From the NCBI GenBank assembly GCA_944319795.1, contig CALUFA010000006.1, positions 27,681 through 91,680 of the forward strand: DNA of 64,000 nt, written 5' to 3'. Under the pieces are notes generated by a model. The model did no database searches, was not told where the DNA came from, and was given only the letters and a program-made list of their open reading frames with translations. Positions 42,583 through 51,900 of this stretch are shown piece by piece. The position numbers and the translations under genes are program-made. Numbering within the stretch: the first letter of the stretch is position 1; each line of letters begins with the position of its first letter. The DNA comes from an uncultured Prevotella sp. GTDB taxonomy: Bacteria > Bacteroidota > Bacteroidia > Bacteroidales > Bacteroidaceae.

Positions 42583-44385
42583 ATGCAAGACATCAGAAAC
42601 ATTGCGATTATCGCCCACGTAGACCACGGCAAGACTACGCTCGTGGACAAGATGATGCTGGCCGGCAACCTGTTCCGCGAGGGGCAGGACCTCAGCGGAC
42701 AAGTGCTCGACAGTAACGACCTTGAGCGTGAGCGAGGCATAACAATCCTTTCCAAGAACGTATCCATAAACTGGAAAGGCACTAAGATAAACATCATAGA
42801 CACTCCGGGGCACTCCGACTTCGGCGGCGAGGTGGAGCGCGTCTTGAACATGGCCGACGGCTGCCTGCTGCTGGTCGACGCATTCGAAGGCCCTATGCCG
42901 CAGACGCGTTTCGTACTCCAGAAGGCCCTGCAGATAGGACTGAAGCCGATTGTGGTGGTCAACAAGGTTGACAAGCCCAACTGCCGTCCCGAGGAAGTGT
43001 ACGAGATGGTGTTCGACCTGATGTTCTCCCTCAACGCCACCGAAGACCAGTTAGACTTCCCCGTAGTGTACGGCTCGGCCAAGAACGGCTGGATGGGCGA
43101 GGACTATAAGACCCCGACCGACGACATAAACTACCTGTTGGACAAGATAGTGGAGGTGATTCCCGCCCCGCGCGCAATCGAGGGTACGCCCCAGATGCTC
43201 ATAACCAGTCTCGACTATTCGAGCTACACGGGCCGCATAGCTGTGGGCCGCGTACACCGGGGCACGCTGACCGAGGGCATGAACATCACCATCTGCCACC
43301 GCGACGGCTCGCAGGAAAAGACCAAGATAAAAGAGCTGCACACCTTCGAGGGCATGGGCCACGTAAAGACCGCAAGCGTGAAGAGCGGCGACATCTGCGC
43401 AATCATCGGCCTTGAGAAGTTCGAGATAGGCGACACCATTTGCGACTTCGAGAATCCCGAGCCGCTGCCGCCCATCGCGATAGACGAGCCTACGATGAGC
43501 ATGCTCTTCACGATAAACGACTCACCCTTCTTCGGCAAGGAGGGAAAATACGTAACCAGCCGCCATATCAACGACCGCCTGCAGAAGGAATTGGAAAAGA
43601 ACTTGGCGCTGCGCGTGGCCCCCTTCGGCGACGCTACCGACAAATGGATAGTAAGCGGACGAGGCGTGCTCCACCTTTCGGTGCTCATCGAGACCATGCG
43701 CCGCGAGGGCTACGAGCTTCAAGTGGGCCAGCCGCAGGTGATATACAAGGAAATCGACGGCCAGAAGTGCGAGCCGATAGAGGAGCTTACGATCAACGTG
43801 CCCGAGGAGTTCGCCAGCAAGATGATCGACATGGTTACACGCCGCAAGGGCGAGATGACCTCTATGGAGAGCCAGGCCGACCGCGTAAACATAGAGTTCG
43901 ACATACCCTCGCGCGGCATAATCGGCCTGCGCACCAACGTGCTCACCGCCAGCCAGGGCGAGGCAATCATGGCCCACCGCTTCAAGGAGTACCAGCCATA
44001 CAAGGGCGACATCACACGCCGCGTGAACGGCTCGATGATAGCATTGGAGACGGGCACGGCCTACGCCTACTCGATAGACAAGCTGCAAGACCGCGGCAAG
44101 TTCTTCATCGACCCGGGCGAAGACGTCTACGCCGGCGAAGTGGTAGGCGAGCACGTACACGACAACGACCTCGTGGTCAACGTCACCAAGGCCAAGCAGC
44201 TTACAAACACGCGCGCCAGCGGCTCCGACGACAAGGCCCGCATCATTCCGCGCACCGTGCTCTCGCTCGAGGAAGCCCTCGAATACATCAAGGAGGACGA
44301 GCTTGTGGAGGTTACGCCAAAGTCGATGCGAATGCGCAAGATTATCCTCGACCACAACGACCGCAAGCGCGCCAACAAGCAGTAA
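42583..44385 (+). CDS. typA: Ribosome-associated GTPase TypA/BipA
   Basis: 600 aa, usual length. GTPase motifs: G1 AHVDHGKTT at 11-19, the switch-I run ERERGITI with Thr, G3 DTPGHSDFGGEVER at about 72-85, G4 NKVDKP near 127. Domain II beta barrel, two EF-G-like alpha/beta domains and the TypA-specific C-terminal domain (VTKAKQLTNTRASGSDDKA) follow. It acts as a translational GTPase for 50S assembly and stress or cold growth. Distinguished from LepA and EF-G by that C-terminal domain. Own promoter; a TTAAG hairpin follows. Confidence 0.95.
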   Translation: MQDIRNIAIIAHVDHGKTTLVDKMMLAGNLFREGQDLSGQVLDSNDLERERGITILSKNVSINWKGTKINIIDTPGHSDFGGEVERVLNMADGCLLLVDAFEGPMPQTRFVLQKALQIGLKPIVVVNKVDKPNCRPEEVYEMVFDLMFSLNATEDQLDFPVVYGSAKNGWMGEDYKTPTDDINYLLDKIVEVIPAPRAIEGTPQMLITSLDYSSYTGRIAVGRVHRGTLTEGMNITICHRDGSQEKTKIKELHTFEGMGHVKTASVKSGDICAIIGLEKFEIGDTICDFENPEPLPPIAIDEPTMSMLFTINDSPFFGKEGKYVTSRHINDRLQKELEKNLALRVAPFGDATDKWIVSGRGVLHLSVLIETMRREGYELQVGQPQVIYKEIDGQKCEPIEELTINVPEEFASKMIDMVTRRKGEMTSMESQADRVNIEFDIPSRGIIGLRTNVLTASQGEAIMAHRFKEYQPYKGDITRRVNGSMIALETGTAYAYSIDKLQDRGKFFIDPGEDVYAGEVVGEHVHDNDLVVNVTKAKQLTNTRASGSDDKARIIPRTVLSLEEALEYIKEDELVEVTPKSMRMRKIILDHNDRKRANKQ

Positions 44386-44399
44386 GCGCTTCGCGCTAA

Positions 44400-44522
44400 G
44401 TTAAGAATTAAGAGTTAATAATTAAGAAAATATGCATTGCCGCAGCAAGACCTGTTTTCTTAATTCTTAACTCTTAATTGGCTTAACGCCGAACTTCGTT
44501 TCTTAATTCTTAACTCTTAATT
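44400..44522. repeat. TTAAGAATTAAG hairpin repeat, copy 3
   Basis: Left arm TTAAGAATTAAGAGTTAATAA and right arms CTTAATTCTTAACTCTTAATT (twice) around a loop ATATGCATTGCCGCAGCAAG. It follows the typA stop and may terminate it. The second right arm follows GAACTTCGTTTCTTAA, which also occurs near 14860. Confidence 0.65.
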
Positions 44523-44538
44523 TAAACATGTTTTTGCC

Positions 44539-45561
44539 ATGAGAAAATCGTTTGTAACAGCTGTTTTATCGTTGATAGCCTTTTGCGCGAATGCGCAGAT
44601 AAGGCTTGTTGACGCAGGCGACGGCACCCCCGTGCCTGCAGCAAGCGTGTTTGTAGAGGGCGGAAAGTGTGCCGGCGTCAGCGGCGAAGACGGCTCGCTG
44701 CCATTGCCAGCGGATTATAAGGGGCGCGTGGCGGTACACCATATAAACTACGTCGGCAAAGAGTTCGTTGTCGATACGGTAGCCGGCTCAACCGTAAGGC
44801 TTACACCTTATACTTATACGATACCGGAAGTAACGGCACGATATGAGCGTCCCGACTATATGGTGATATCCGCTTACGTGCGCAATTACATTATTGTCGA
44901 CTCCGTTCCGTCGTCGTTCCGCCACGGTTCTTTCGATTTTTACGTGCCGATGAGCAAGGGGCGCATAAGGCGCAAGGTGCGCTTCCTGCAGATTCTGCGC
45001 GCCGACGGCGTGACGGAAGACGACGTGTTAGGCAATTATTGCAGCCAGGATTGGGCTAAGCTGAAAAAGCATACGCTCCTCGACCGCTTCCGCAACAAGG
45101 GATTCCTGAATGATTCTTCTTTATCGGGAATAGTAGACCGTGGGTGGAAAGGCGTTGTTTGGGGTATGAGAAACGATACCGTGGCAAAGACGTTGACCGT
45201 CTACGCCGATAGCGCCTTTATGGAAGGGAATGGTTTTAACGTGAACCTGTTTGGGTTGAAGATGCGCTTCAACGGCATGAAATTCGGCGAAACGTATGAC
45301 GTCAGCGCTGGCATGCCGACGTTGGCCAACCTTCTTTGCAAGTATGATTATTTGGATCTGTCGCTTAAACTGCCGGGAAAGAAAAACAAGTTCAGAAGGG
45401 GTGAGGAGTTCGGCGAGTTTTTCGTAACCGGTATCCGTTATGCCACGAAAGACGAAATGAAAGCCGCAATAAAAGACAAGACCCCTGAGCCGGCAACCGT
45501 TCCGCAAGGCGTTCCCCCGTTAGGCACGCCGTTGGCCGATGCCGTAAACAAGATGAAGTAA
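44539..45561 (+). CDS. Secreted protein of unknown function with an N-terminal carboxypeptidase-regulatory-like domain
   Basis: 340 aa. Signal peptide 1-19 (LIAFCANAQ). Residues about 20-90 resemble a CarboxypepD_reg-like beta sandwich (RLVDAGDGTPVPAASVFVEGG...SGEDGSLPLP...VHHINYVGKEFVV). The rest (YMVISAYVRNYIIVDSVPSSFRHGSFDFYVP..., later DYLDLSLKLPGKKNKFRRGEEFGEFFVTGIRY, quoted in parts) resembles proteins of the periplasm or outer membrane in this phylum that accompany carboxypeptidase-like domains. I do not recognise a named family. The last ~35 residues are Pro/Lys-rich and disordered. Single gene. Confidence 0.7.
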   Translation: MRKSFVTAVLSLIAFCANAQIRLVDAGDGTPVPAASVFVEGGKCAGVSGEDGSLPLPADYKGRVAVHHINYVGKEFVVDTVAGSTVRLTPYTYTIPEVTARYERPDYMVISAYVRNYIIVDSVPSSFRHGSFDFYVPMSKGRIRRKVRFLQILRADGVTEDDVLGNYCSQDWAKLKKHTLLDRFRNKGFLNDSSLSGIVDRGWKGVVWGMRNDTVAKTLTVYADSAFMEGNGFNVNLFGLKMRFNGMKFGETYDVSAGMPTLANLLCKYDYLDLSLKLPGKKNKFRRGEEFGEFFVTGIRYATKDEMKAAIKDKTPEPATVPQGVPPLGTPLADAVNKMK

Positions 45562-45562
45562 G

Positions 45563-45858
45563 GTAAGTTAGGCATAAGAAAATTGTAATCATTCTAAAAA
45601 CAAATTACATCATTCTAAACTGTAAGAAGTCTGTTGCATACCGTCATTCCGGGCTTAGACCCGGAATCCAGAGAACACCATTTTGCAAATAAAGAGTTTG
45701 CTTATACTTACGCGAGTTCGGCATAAGGCTTATTGCGTAAAATCCTTATGCCGAACTCGCGTTTATACTGGATTCCGGGTCTAAGCCCGGAATGACGGTA
45801 TGCAACAGACTTCTTACAGTTTAGAATGATTACAATTTTCTTATACCGAAACTCACGT
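45563..45858. repeat. MITE-like palindromic element, copy C, with a nested mini-element
   Basis: Core arms TAAGAAGTCTGTTGCATACC... (left about 45622-45671) and their complement (45770-45819) pair almost perfectly, with ATTCTAAA(C)-TG and GTAATC-ATTCTAA outside. The right edge CTTATACCGAAACTCACGT matches the terminal repeat of copy B with one extra A; the left edge is decayed. The loop holds a 54-bp insertion, listed next. Confidence 0.78.
45709..45762. repeat. 54-bp nested mini-element made of terminal repeats only
   Basis: ACGCGAGTTCGGCATAAG and CTTATGCCGAACTCGCGT form perfect inverted repeats around an 18-bp centre. The 7-bp sequence TTATACT flanks it on both sides (45702-45708 and 45763-45769). 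It looks like an internally deleted relative inserted into the loop of copy C. Confidence 0.7.
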
Positions 45859-45979
45859 ATAATGAGGATGGAGTATTTGGCAAAATGAGGATATTAATCT
45901 TAGATTTTCTCTAAGATTTTTAGTTTTACAGAGGTTTTCTTGTACCTAACAGTCGTTGGTTAATGCCCCGTGGGCATCG

Positions 45980-46325
45980 TAATATGCGGTAAAACGTAGT
46001 GTGAACGGTGGCGTTTTGCGTGGTAAAAGGTGGCATTTTACGGTCTGATATGCCGCCTTTTGCAAGTAGGCGTGTGGATTTTGCGCTGACTGGCTGTGTA
46101 CTTGTTTGTTTTTTTGCGGCTTTTTATTGTCACAATGTCACCGTGTGGCTTATTTTATTGAAGGTCAATGTGTTACGGCGTGACGGTAGTATGGGTGCCA
46201 CCGTCACCACTGTCACATGCGTGACGGTGGTGACGGTGCGGCTCATCTTAATGTCACGGCGTAATGTTTTGTCAGCCAGTCGGTTATGCCGCATTGTGAC
46301 ATTGTGACGTTAATAACGTCTATAA
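45980..46325. repeat. ~346-bp direct repeat flanking the SusC/SusD locus, left copy
   Basis: Colinear with 54025-54370 in the same orientation and about 85 percent identical by eye. It contains AAAGG/CCTTT units (46008-46066) and the 180-bp GTCAC structured element. Shared landmarks: TAATATGCGG, GGCGTTTTGCGTGGTAAAAG, GATATGCCGCCTTTTGCAAG, GTACTTGTTTGTTTTTT, GGTTATGCCGCATTGTGAC. Confidence 0.82.
46129..46308. repeat. GTCAC structured element, left copy
   Basis: Outer arms GTCACAATGTCACC and TGACATTGTGAC enclose three GTGAC(G/A)GT-type arms. The middle arm (CACCGTCACCACTGTCAC, about 46200-46217) can pair with the right arm (GTGACGGTGGTGACGGTG, 46221-46238) or, in part, with the left arm near 46180-46187. 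See findings. Confidence 0.7.
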
Positions 46326-46427
46326 AATATGTTTTTGTTGTTTGTACCCATGAAAAACGGGAAAATCTACATTCCTTAGCGTACTGTGAATGTTAAAAAG
46401 CAGTTGTTTAACGCTAATTAACGTTCT

Positions 46428-46435
46428 GGGGGGGG
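46428..46435. promoter_or_regulatory. G8 homopolymer at the expected -33 position of the susC promoter
   Basis: Eight consecutive G end 19 bp before the -7 box at 46455-46462, where the -33 element (TTTG) of this phylum's promoters lies. I noticed no other G run this long in the window. Confidence 0.5.
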
Positions 46436-46454
46436 TAATTTTAAAACTTCTTTG

Positions 46455-46462
46455 TACTTTTG
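46455..46462 (+). promoter_or_regulatory. -7 promoter box TACTTTTG of the SusC/SusD operon
   Basis: Exact TAnnTTTG match. It gives an untranslated leader of about 160 nt before the ATG at 46630, long compared with most genes here. Confidence 0.65.
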
Positions 46463-46629
46463 CAATCGACTTATGCAGTGTTGAAAACAATGTTATGATT
46501 TGAGGATGTAAGGTTCGGACGTAGCGACATACTCCGGTTGAGAACAAGACGAAATGAAAACTACCCGATGAACTAACATGGCAGGAATCTATTGGTAAAG
46601 CCATATATTAACAACTAAAACAAACATTT

Positions 46630-49600
46630 ATGACCAACAAAATCAGAAAAGCCTTATTGGCTTCACTACTGTCTATGACAGCCTTTTGCGCATACGCGCA
46701 GAAGACGGTCACAGGTACCGTGAGGGACGCCAGCGGCGAACCGATGATTGGAGTCACCATCAGTGCCGACGGTAAGGCCGGAGCCATTACCGACATCGAC
46801 GGTAACTTCAGCATCCCTAACGCTACCGAGTCAACACAACTTACCATTTCTTACATCGGCTACAAAGAGCAGACGGTCAGCGTGGGCAACCAGTCGCGAC
46901 TGAACATCGTGATGCAGGAGGACAACCAAGCGCTCGACGAGGTGGTAGTCGTAGGTTACGGTACGATGAAAAAGAACGACCTTACCGGTTCGGTAAGCTC
47001 GCTGAGCACCGAAGACATTACGGCCAAGGGTGCGGCCACTGTAATGGAAGGCCTCCAGGGCGCAGTTCCGGGCGTGAACATTACTAAGAGTTCCGGGCGT
47101 GCCGGCGGCGAGTTCGACATCGAAATCCGCGGTAAGTCTTCAACCAACTCTAACACTAAACCTATCTATGTTGTCGATGGAATGATCTGCGACAATATCG
47201 ACTTCCTCAACCAGCAGGACATCGAGCGCGTCGACGTGCTCAAGGACGCTTCTTCTACGGCCATCTACGGTTCGCGCGCTACGGCCGGTGTGATTATGGT
47301 GACGACTAAGAGCGGCGCGGGCATCGGCAATAAAACACAGAAGCCTACCATCTCTTACGATGGATATTATGGTTTCTCGAAAATTGCCCGTATGCCTGAA
47401 TTCCAAACAGGACGCCAGTTCTATGACTATCGTTTCGTTAAGTTCCTTAGCAGTGCTCCGGGACAGTCGACAGCTGCCGCACCGGGGTATGTAATGGGCA
47501 ATTATAACCAAATGGCTTTGGTTAGGACGAACGACGACCCGAGCACGTCTGTATTGAAGGAGTTGCTGGCTGCAGGTGGTACTACGGATTGGGCAGATCT
47601 CGCTACGCGTAATGGCTCGCAGCAGAACCATTATATTGCAATAAGCGGTGCGACTGATAAGACGAGTTACCACTTCGGCCTCGGTTACAATGAAGAAAAA
47701 GGTATCTATGAAGGTGACCGCAGGGATCAGTTCTCTTTCAAGGGTAGTGTCGACGCAAAGATAAACAAGGTGTTCAGCGCGGGGTTCAACGTCAATCTTG
47801 CGTACATCCGTAACAGCTATGCCAACGACGACGCCATAGAACTTGCTTATAGGATGAATCCGTTTGCCCAACCGTATTCAAGACGGCCGGACGAGCGAAA
47901 CGGATATATTTATGATGCCAACGGTAATATTCCCGGCGAAGGCTATACGGGATATTATTATAATGAGGACGGCAAAATATACAAAAATTACGCTCCCGGT
48001 AGTTCTTATGCTATGGGAACTGATGATACCGGCCACAATTTCTCCAATTCTGCAAACCCGCTTTATAGCATGGACGCATATACGCATAAGCGTCAGACAT
48101 GGAGGGCACTTGGAAATGTGTACTTGCAGATCAACCCGGTAAAGGGGCTTACTATAAAGTCGACTTTCTCTCCTAACTTCTCGTTCTATCGCGACGGTTC
48201 GTTTACTGACGTAATTCGCGATTATGCAGGAGGCTTGGTCGTAGGTGCTGAAAACTCTGAAGGTGAAATAGTGAATCATGCAACACTTGCCACGGCACGC
48301 GACATATCTTATACGTGGGACAACGTTGTAACTTATGATAATGTGTTCGCTGAGAAGCATGCTCTTAATGTTATGGGACTGTTCTCAATGACTGCTAACG
48401 ACAGCGAGGACCTTGAACAGGCTGCTTTCGGTGTGCTCAACGGCTCGCAGTGGTACAACCTTGCTTCAGGAACGTTTGATGGCACCAATACGAGCAACGC
48501 TTACAGCGAAAACAGCATGGTCTCTTACGCACTCCGTGCCAACTATGTTTACGACGAGCGTTACATGTTGACCGCAACGGTGCGTTGGGACGGTTCTTCA
48601 AAGTTCGAGAAGGGCAACCGTTGGGGATGCTTCCCGTCGGTAGCAGCAGCATGGCGCGCCAGCCAAGAGAAATTCCTCCGCGACGTAAAATGGCTCTCTA
48701 ACTTGAAACTGCGCCTTTCTTACGGTGTGACGGGTAATAACACCGGTGTGGGCAACTATGCAACGAGGACTACTGTTGCCGGAGGCTCTGTGTATTATCC
48801 GTTCGGCAGCTCTTACGTAACTGCATTCTATCCCAACGCTATAGTCGATAGGGATATTACATGGGAAACCTCTAAGGAAATAAACTTCGGTATCGATTTC
48901 GGCTTCTTCCGCAACAGACTTAGTGGTAGCATCGATATTTACAAGAAAAATTCTGAAGACCTGCTTTACGAGGTGACCTTGCCTCTTGAGGCCGGTGTTG
49001 ACGACGGTGGTGATCCGATGAGAATGTATACTAATGTCGGCGAGGTTGAAAATAAGGGTATAGAGTTTACATTGACCGGTATTCCTGTTGACACCAAGGA
49101 TTGGTATTGGGATATTACCGCAAGTTTTGCCCGTAATATAAATAAGGTTAAGGAGATCAACGGCTCAGGCAGTGACCTTCCTAACGATGGATTGTTTGTA
49201 GGCCGTACTATCAATAATGTTTATGGTTACAATTGGATTGGAATCGTTTCCGACCGTGAGATGACAGTTCCTGACACCGAAATAGCTGTGGCTAAAGGAC
49301 TCGTACCCGGTACAACAATGAAAGAGTACGAATATTATAATATTTGCTACGGCTTGCAGGAAGGTAACCCGAAAATCGAAGATGTGAACGGCGACGGAGC
49401 AATTACTGATGCCGATAAGAAAGTGTTCAGGTCGGATCCTGCTTGGACAGGCAGCCTCACAACTACGTTGAAGTATAAGAATTGGGATTTGTCCGCCTCT
49501 CTGTATACCAAGCAGAATTACAAGGTATATGCTGACTTCTTGGCAAGTAACTTGGATTATAGGGATCGTGGTTGGATGCACCTTGATGTTGATTACTACA

Positions 49601-50013
49601 TTCCTGCTGGAACTTTGATTGATTGTGATGGAATTGCCGCAGACGGTACATATATAAATCCTGTCTATCAGCAGACCACTCATTACGGTGCTTATCCATT
49701 CCCGAATGAGGCAGGTACTTCTAACGGTCTTAATGGAAGTTCTAAAGCAGCTTTCAGCCGCGAAGGTGAACAGTGCCAGGCCATCACGGATGCTTCATTT
49801 GTCAAGGTTAAGTATATTACGCTCGGTTATACGTTCCCGAAGAAATGGATGAGCAAGGTCGGCATCAGCAGCCTGCGTCTCTATTGCACGGTTACCAACC
49901 CGTTCGTATGGACAGACTATAAAGGTTTCGACCCCGAGTGGGCAGGCGGTGGTGCTGAGAACGACGGACCGAGCACTGTTACATGGGAGTTTGGTGCAAG
50001 TCTTAAATTCTAA
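46630..50013 (+). CDS. SusC-like TonB-dependent outer-membrane transporter
   Basis: 1127 aa, typical for SusC. Signal peptide about 1-22 (SMTAFCAYAQ). CarboxypepD_reg-like domain about 25-100 (VTGTVRDASGEPMIGVTI...). TonB-box region DEVVVVGYGTMKK about 102-114. Plug domain to about 225 with KPIYVVDGM, IERVDVLKDASSTAIYGSRA and GVIMVTTKSG, all SusC signatures. Then a beta barrel ending WEFGASLKF. It imports oligomers captured by SusD through the outer membrane. Cargo may be glycans or peptides; no glycosidase is nearby to say which. First gene of a four-gene unit, and the central part is more A+T-rich than its neighbours. Confidence 0.93.
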   Translation: MTNKIRKALLASLLSMTAFCAYAQKTVTGTVRDASGEPMIGVTISADGKAGAITDIDGNFSIPNATESTQLTISYIGYKEQTVSVGNQSRLNIVMQEDNQALDEVVVVGYGTMKKNDLTGSVSSLSTEDITAKGAATVMEGLQGAVPGVNITKSSGRAGGEFDIEIRGKSSTNSNTKPIYVVDGMICDNIDFLNQQDIERVDVLKDASSTAIYGSRATAGVIMVTTKSGAGIGNKTQKPTISYDGYYGFSKIARMPEFQTGRQFYDYRFVKFLSSAPGQSTAAAPGYVMGNYNQMALVRTNDDPSTSVLKELLAAGGTTDWADLATRNGSQQNHYIAISGATDKTSYHFGLGYNEEKGIYEGDRRDQFSFKGSVDAKINKVFSAGFNVNLAYIRNSYANDDAIELAYRMNPFAQPYSRRPDERNGYIYDANGNIPGEGYTGYYYNEDGKIYKNYAPGSSYAMGTDDTGHNFSNSANPLYSMDAYTHKRQTWRALGNVYLQINPVKGLTIKSTFSPNFSFYRDGSFTDVIRDYAGGLVVGAENSEGEIVNHATLATARDISYTWDNVVTYDNVFAEKHALNVMGLFSMTANDSEDLEQAAFGVLNGSQWYNLASGTFDGTNTSNAYSENSMVSYALRANYVYDERYMLTATVRWDGSSKFEKGNRWGCFPSVAAAWRASQEKFLRDVKWLSNLKLRLSYGVTGNNTGVGNYATRTTVAGGSVYYPFGSSYVTAFYPNAIVDRDITWETSKEINFGIDFGFFRNRLSGSIDIYKKNSEDLLYEVTLPLEAGVDDGGDPMRMYTNVGEVENKGIEFTLTGIPVDTKDWYWDITASFARNINKVKEINGSGSDLPNDGLFVGRTINNVYGYNWIGIVSDREMTVPDTEIAVAKGLVPGTTMKEYEYYNICYGLQEGNPKIEDVNGDGAITDADKKVFRSDPAWTGSLTTTLKYKNWDLSASLYTKQNYKVYADFLASNLDYRDRGWMHLDVDYYIPAGTLIDCDGIAADGTYINPVYQQTTHYGAYPFPNEAGTSNGLNGSSKAAFSREGEQCQAITDASFVKVKYITLGYTFPKKWMSKVGISSLRLYCTVTNPFVWTDYKGFDPEWAGGGAENDGPSTVTWEFGASLKF

Positions 50014-50037
50014 TCATTATAAAATAATACGAAGACA

Positions 50038-51873
50038 ATGAAAAAAATATCATATATCATGGTGTCAGCCCTGCTGACTCTGATGTCTGCCACAAGCTGT
50101 TCAGACTATCTTGAGGCCGATAACAAGTCTGCCGGCGGTGACGTAAACGATCCTGAAGTTTATTTCAGGACGCAGGAAGGCATTGAGGCCTTCAGGGCTT
50201 ATGCCTACCAGCCTCTGAAAACCATAGCTACGGCGATTCAAATAAATGATGATGGCACAGACCTTTATGAGCCTTGCCGTCATGGATCGCCTTCGGCTTT
50301 CCAAGAGTATAGTTTGGCCTCGAACAACGAGGATGTTGAAAACTACTATGTGGCATGCTATGGATTGGTTAATAACGGAAATGGCATGATGTATTACAGT
50401 GGAGATAAGTTCCCTCAATATTATGGAGAGGGACAGTTCCTCCGTGCTTTGGGATATTACTATCTTACACAGCAGTTCGGAGCTGTGCCTTATAGCGACA
50501 CTTACATCCAAAACTCCAACCGTGATTATCCGCGCGTTGACGTTGAAATCATTTATACGAATTGCGAGAATGACCTTATTGAAGTAATCAACAACTCTGA
50601 AATTCCAGACGAGTCTCACGATGGCAGCGTAAATAAGCGTGCAGCGCGTGCTCTGCTTGCGAAATTCTATCTTGCTCACGGTTGGGACTGCAATACTACT
50701 CTCACCGATGCCGCGACCGGCTCTATCGAAAAGACATCTACCGAGTATTTTGAATTGGCGGCTCAAATGGCCGAGGAGGCAATTAGCGGAATAAGCCTTA
50801 CGCAACCTTTTGAAGAGAAATGGTCGCCCGACAATGAGGAGAATAACCCTGAAACGTTCTTCGCTGTACAGTATGACAGGGCAGGATGGCCTGGTGACCT
50901 GTCTGAAGGCGGCCATACACTGTGCGAACATTATTGTCATTATTACGGTGCTCCTACATTGGGACAAAAGAACTCGACTTCACAGCAGTCTCTTAACACA
51001 CGTTCTTTGGCCTTGTGGGAAAAAGGTGACGAACGTTGGGCAGGTACTTTCATGACGACGATGTACCAGTATGACCGTAGTATTGCCGACTGGACTAAGG
51101 CAGGTTATTTTGCATATTACAATAATTCGGTAGATAAGGATGAACTGCCTATATGTAATTACTATGCACCGACTTATGTCTCGCGCGATGAGTTTGAGGC
51201 CTATCTGACCGAGCACAAGTCACAATTCGCTCATACCTCTGATTATCCTAAAGTTGCAAATGCAGTATTGTTGCTTAACGGGCAGATTCTGCAATACCAT
51301 TTTGATGATGACGGAAACTTCTCAGAGCCTACTATTTATTCCCAGTCCCTTAGCGAGAACAACTTGTCTGATCAAATGGATATATCACCTGCTGTTAAGA
51401 AGTGGGACGACCCGAATGCGACGATGGGCGGAAGCCATACTTACAGTTACAGGGATGTTGTACTGTTGCATGCGTCTGAGACTTATTTGACGGCAGCCGA
51501 GGCTTACTATATGGCAGGTAATACGTCTAAAGCGTGGGAGAAGTTGAATGCTGTGCGCAACCGTGCACATGCGCCTAACCTCAATAACGATTTGGCTAAT
51601 TATGGAGTCGCAATTAAAATCTCCGGTTTCAACATGCTTGACTTCATTCTCGATGAGCGTGCGCGTGAGTTGTATGCAGAGTTGACGCGTTGGGTCGACC
51701 TTCGCCGTACAAAGCAGCTTGTTCGTTATAACCTTGCGTTTAACAATCACGTTGATGATATTTCTTCAATGCAGAATGTTTCAGGTGAAATCAAATGGTA
51801 TCGCCCGATACCTGAGACTGAAATTTCAAGCAACGACGGTATGTCGTCCGAGGATCAGAATCCTGGATATTAA
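50038..51873 (+). CDS. SusD/RagB-like outer-membrane nutrient-binding lipoprotein
   Basis: 611 aa. Lipoprotein signal with acylated Cys about residue 21 (MSATSCSDYLEADN). SusD fold marks: a helical N-terminal region (EGIEAFRAYAYQPLKTIA), GEGQFLRALGYYYLTQQFGAVPY, ALLAKFYLAHGWD, SETYLTAAEAYYMAGN, LNAVRNRAHAPN, ILDERARELYAELTRWVDLRR and a C-terminal NPGY. It forms the lid on SusC and binds the cargo. It begins 24 bp after susC, the standard arrangement. Cargo unknown. Confidence 0.93.
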   Translation: MKKISYIMVSALLTLMSATSCSDYLEADNKSAGGDVNDPEVYFRTQEGIEAFRAYAYQPLKTIATAIQINDDGTDLYEPCRHGSPSAFQEYSLASNNEDVENYYVACYGLVNNGNGMMYYSGDKFPQYYGEGQFLRALGYYYLTQQFGAVPYSDTYIQNSNRDYPRVDVEIIYTNCENDLIEVINNSEIPDESHDGSVNKRAARALLAKFYLAHGWDCNTTLTDAATGSIEKTSTEYFELAAQMAEEAISGISLTQPFEEKWSPDNEENNPETFFAVQYDRAGWPGDLSEGGHTLCEHYCHYYGAPTLGQKNSTSQQSLNTRSLALWEKGDERWAGTFMTTMYQYDRSIADWTKAGYFAYYNNSVDKDELPICNYYAPTYVSRDEFEAYLTEHKSQFAHTSDYPKVANAVLLLNGQILQYHFDDDGNFSEPTIYSQSLSENNLSDQMDISPAVKKWDDPNATMGGSHTYSYRDVVLLHASETYLTAAEAYYMAGNTSKAWEKLNAVRNRAHAPNLNNDLANYGVAIKISGFNMLDFILDERARELYAELTRWVDLRRTKQLVRYNLAFNNHVDDISSMQNVSGEIKWYRPIPETEISSNDGMSSEDQNPGY

Positions 51874-51900
51874 TTTCATTAATAAATAAATTGCAAGAAA

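Noticed and set aside
46008-46307. 99-codon plus-strand frame in the left 346-bp repeat, resembling a small Val-rich membrane peptide
   Set aside because: It overlaps the AAAGG/CCTTT units and the GTCAC hairpin, and the matching frame is not kept in the right copy; its valine runs come from the GTGACGGTG repeats.
47140-47871. 243-codon minus-strand frame opposite susC
   Set aside because: susC is certain on the plus strand; the opposite frame has no family features.
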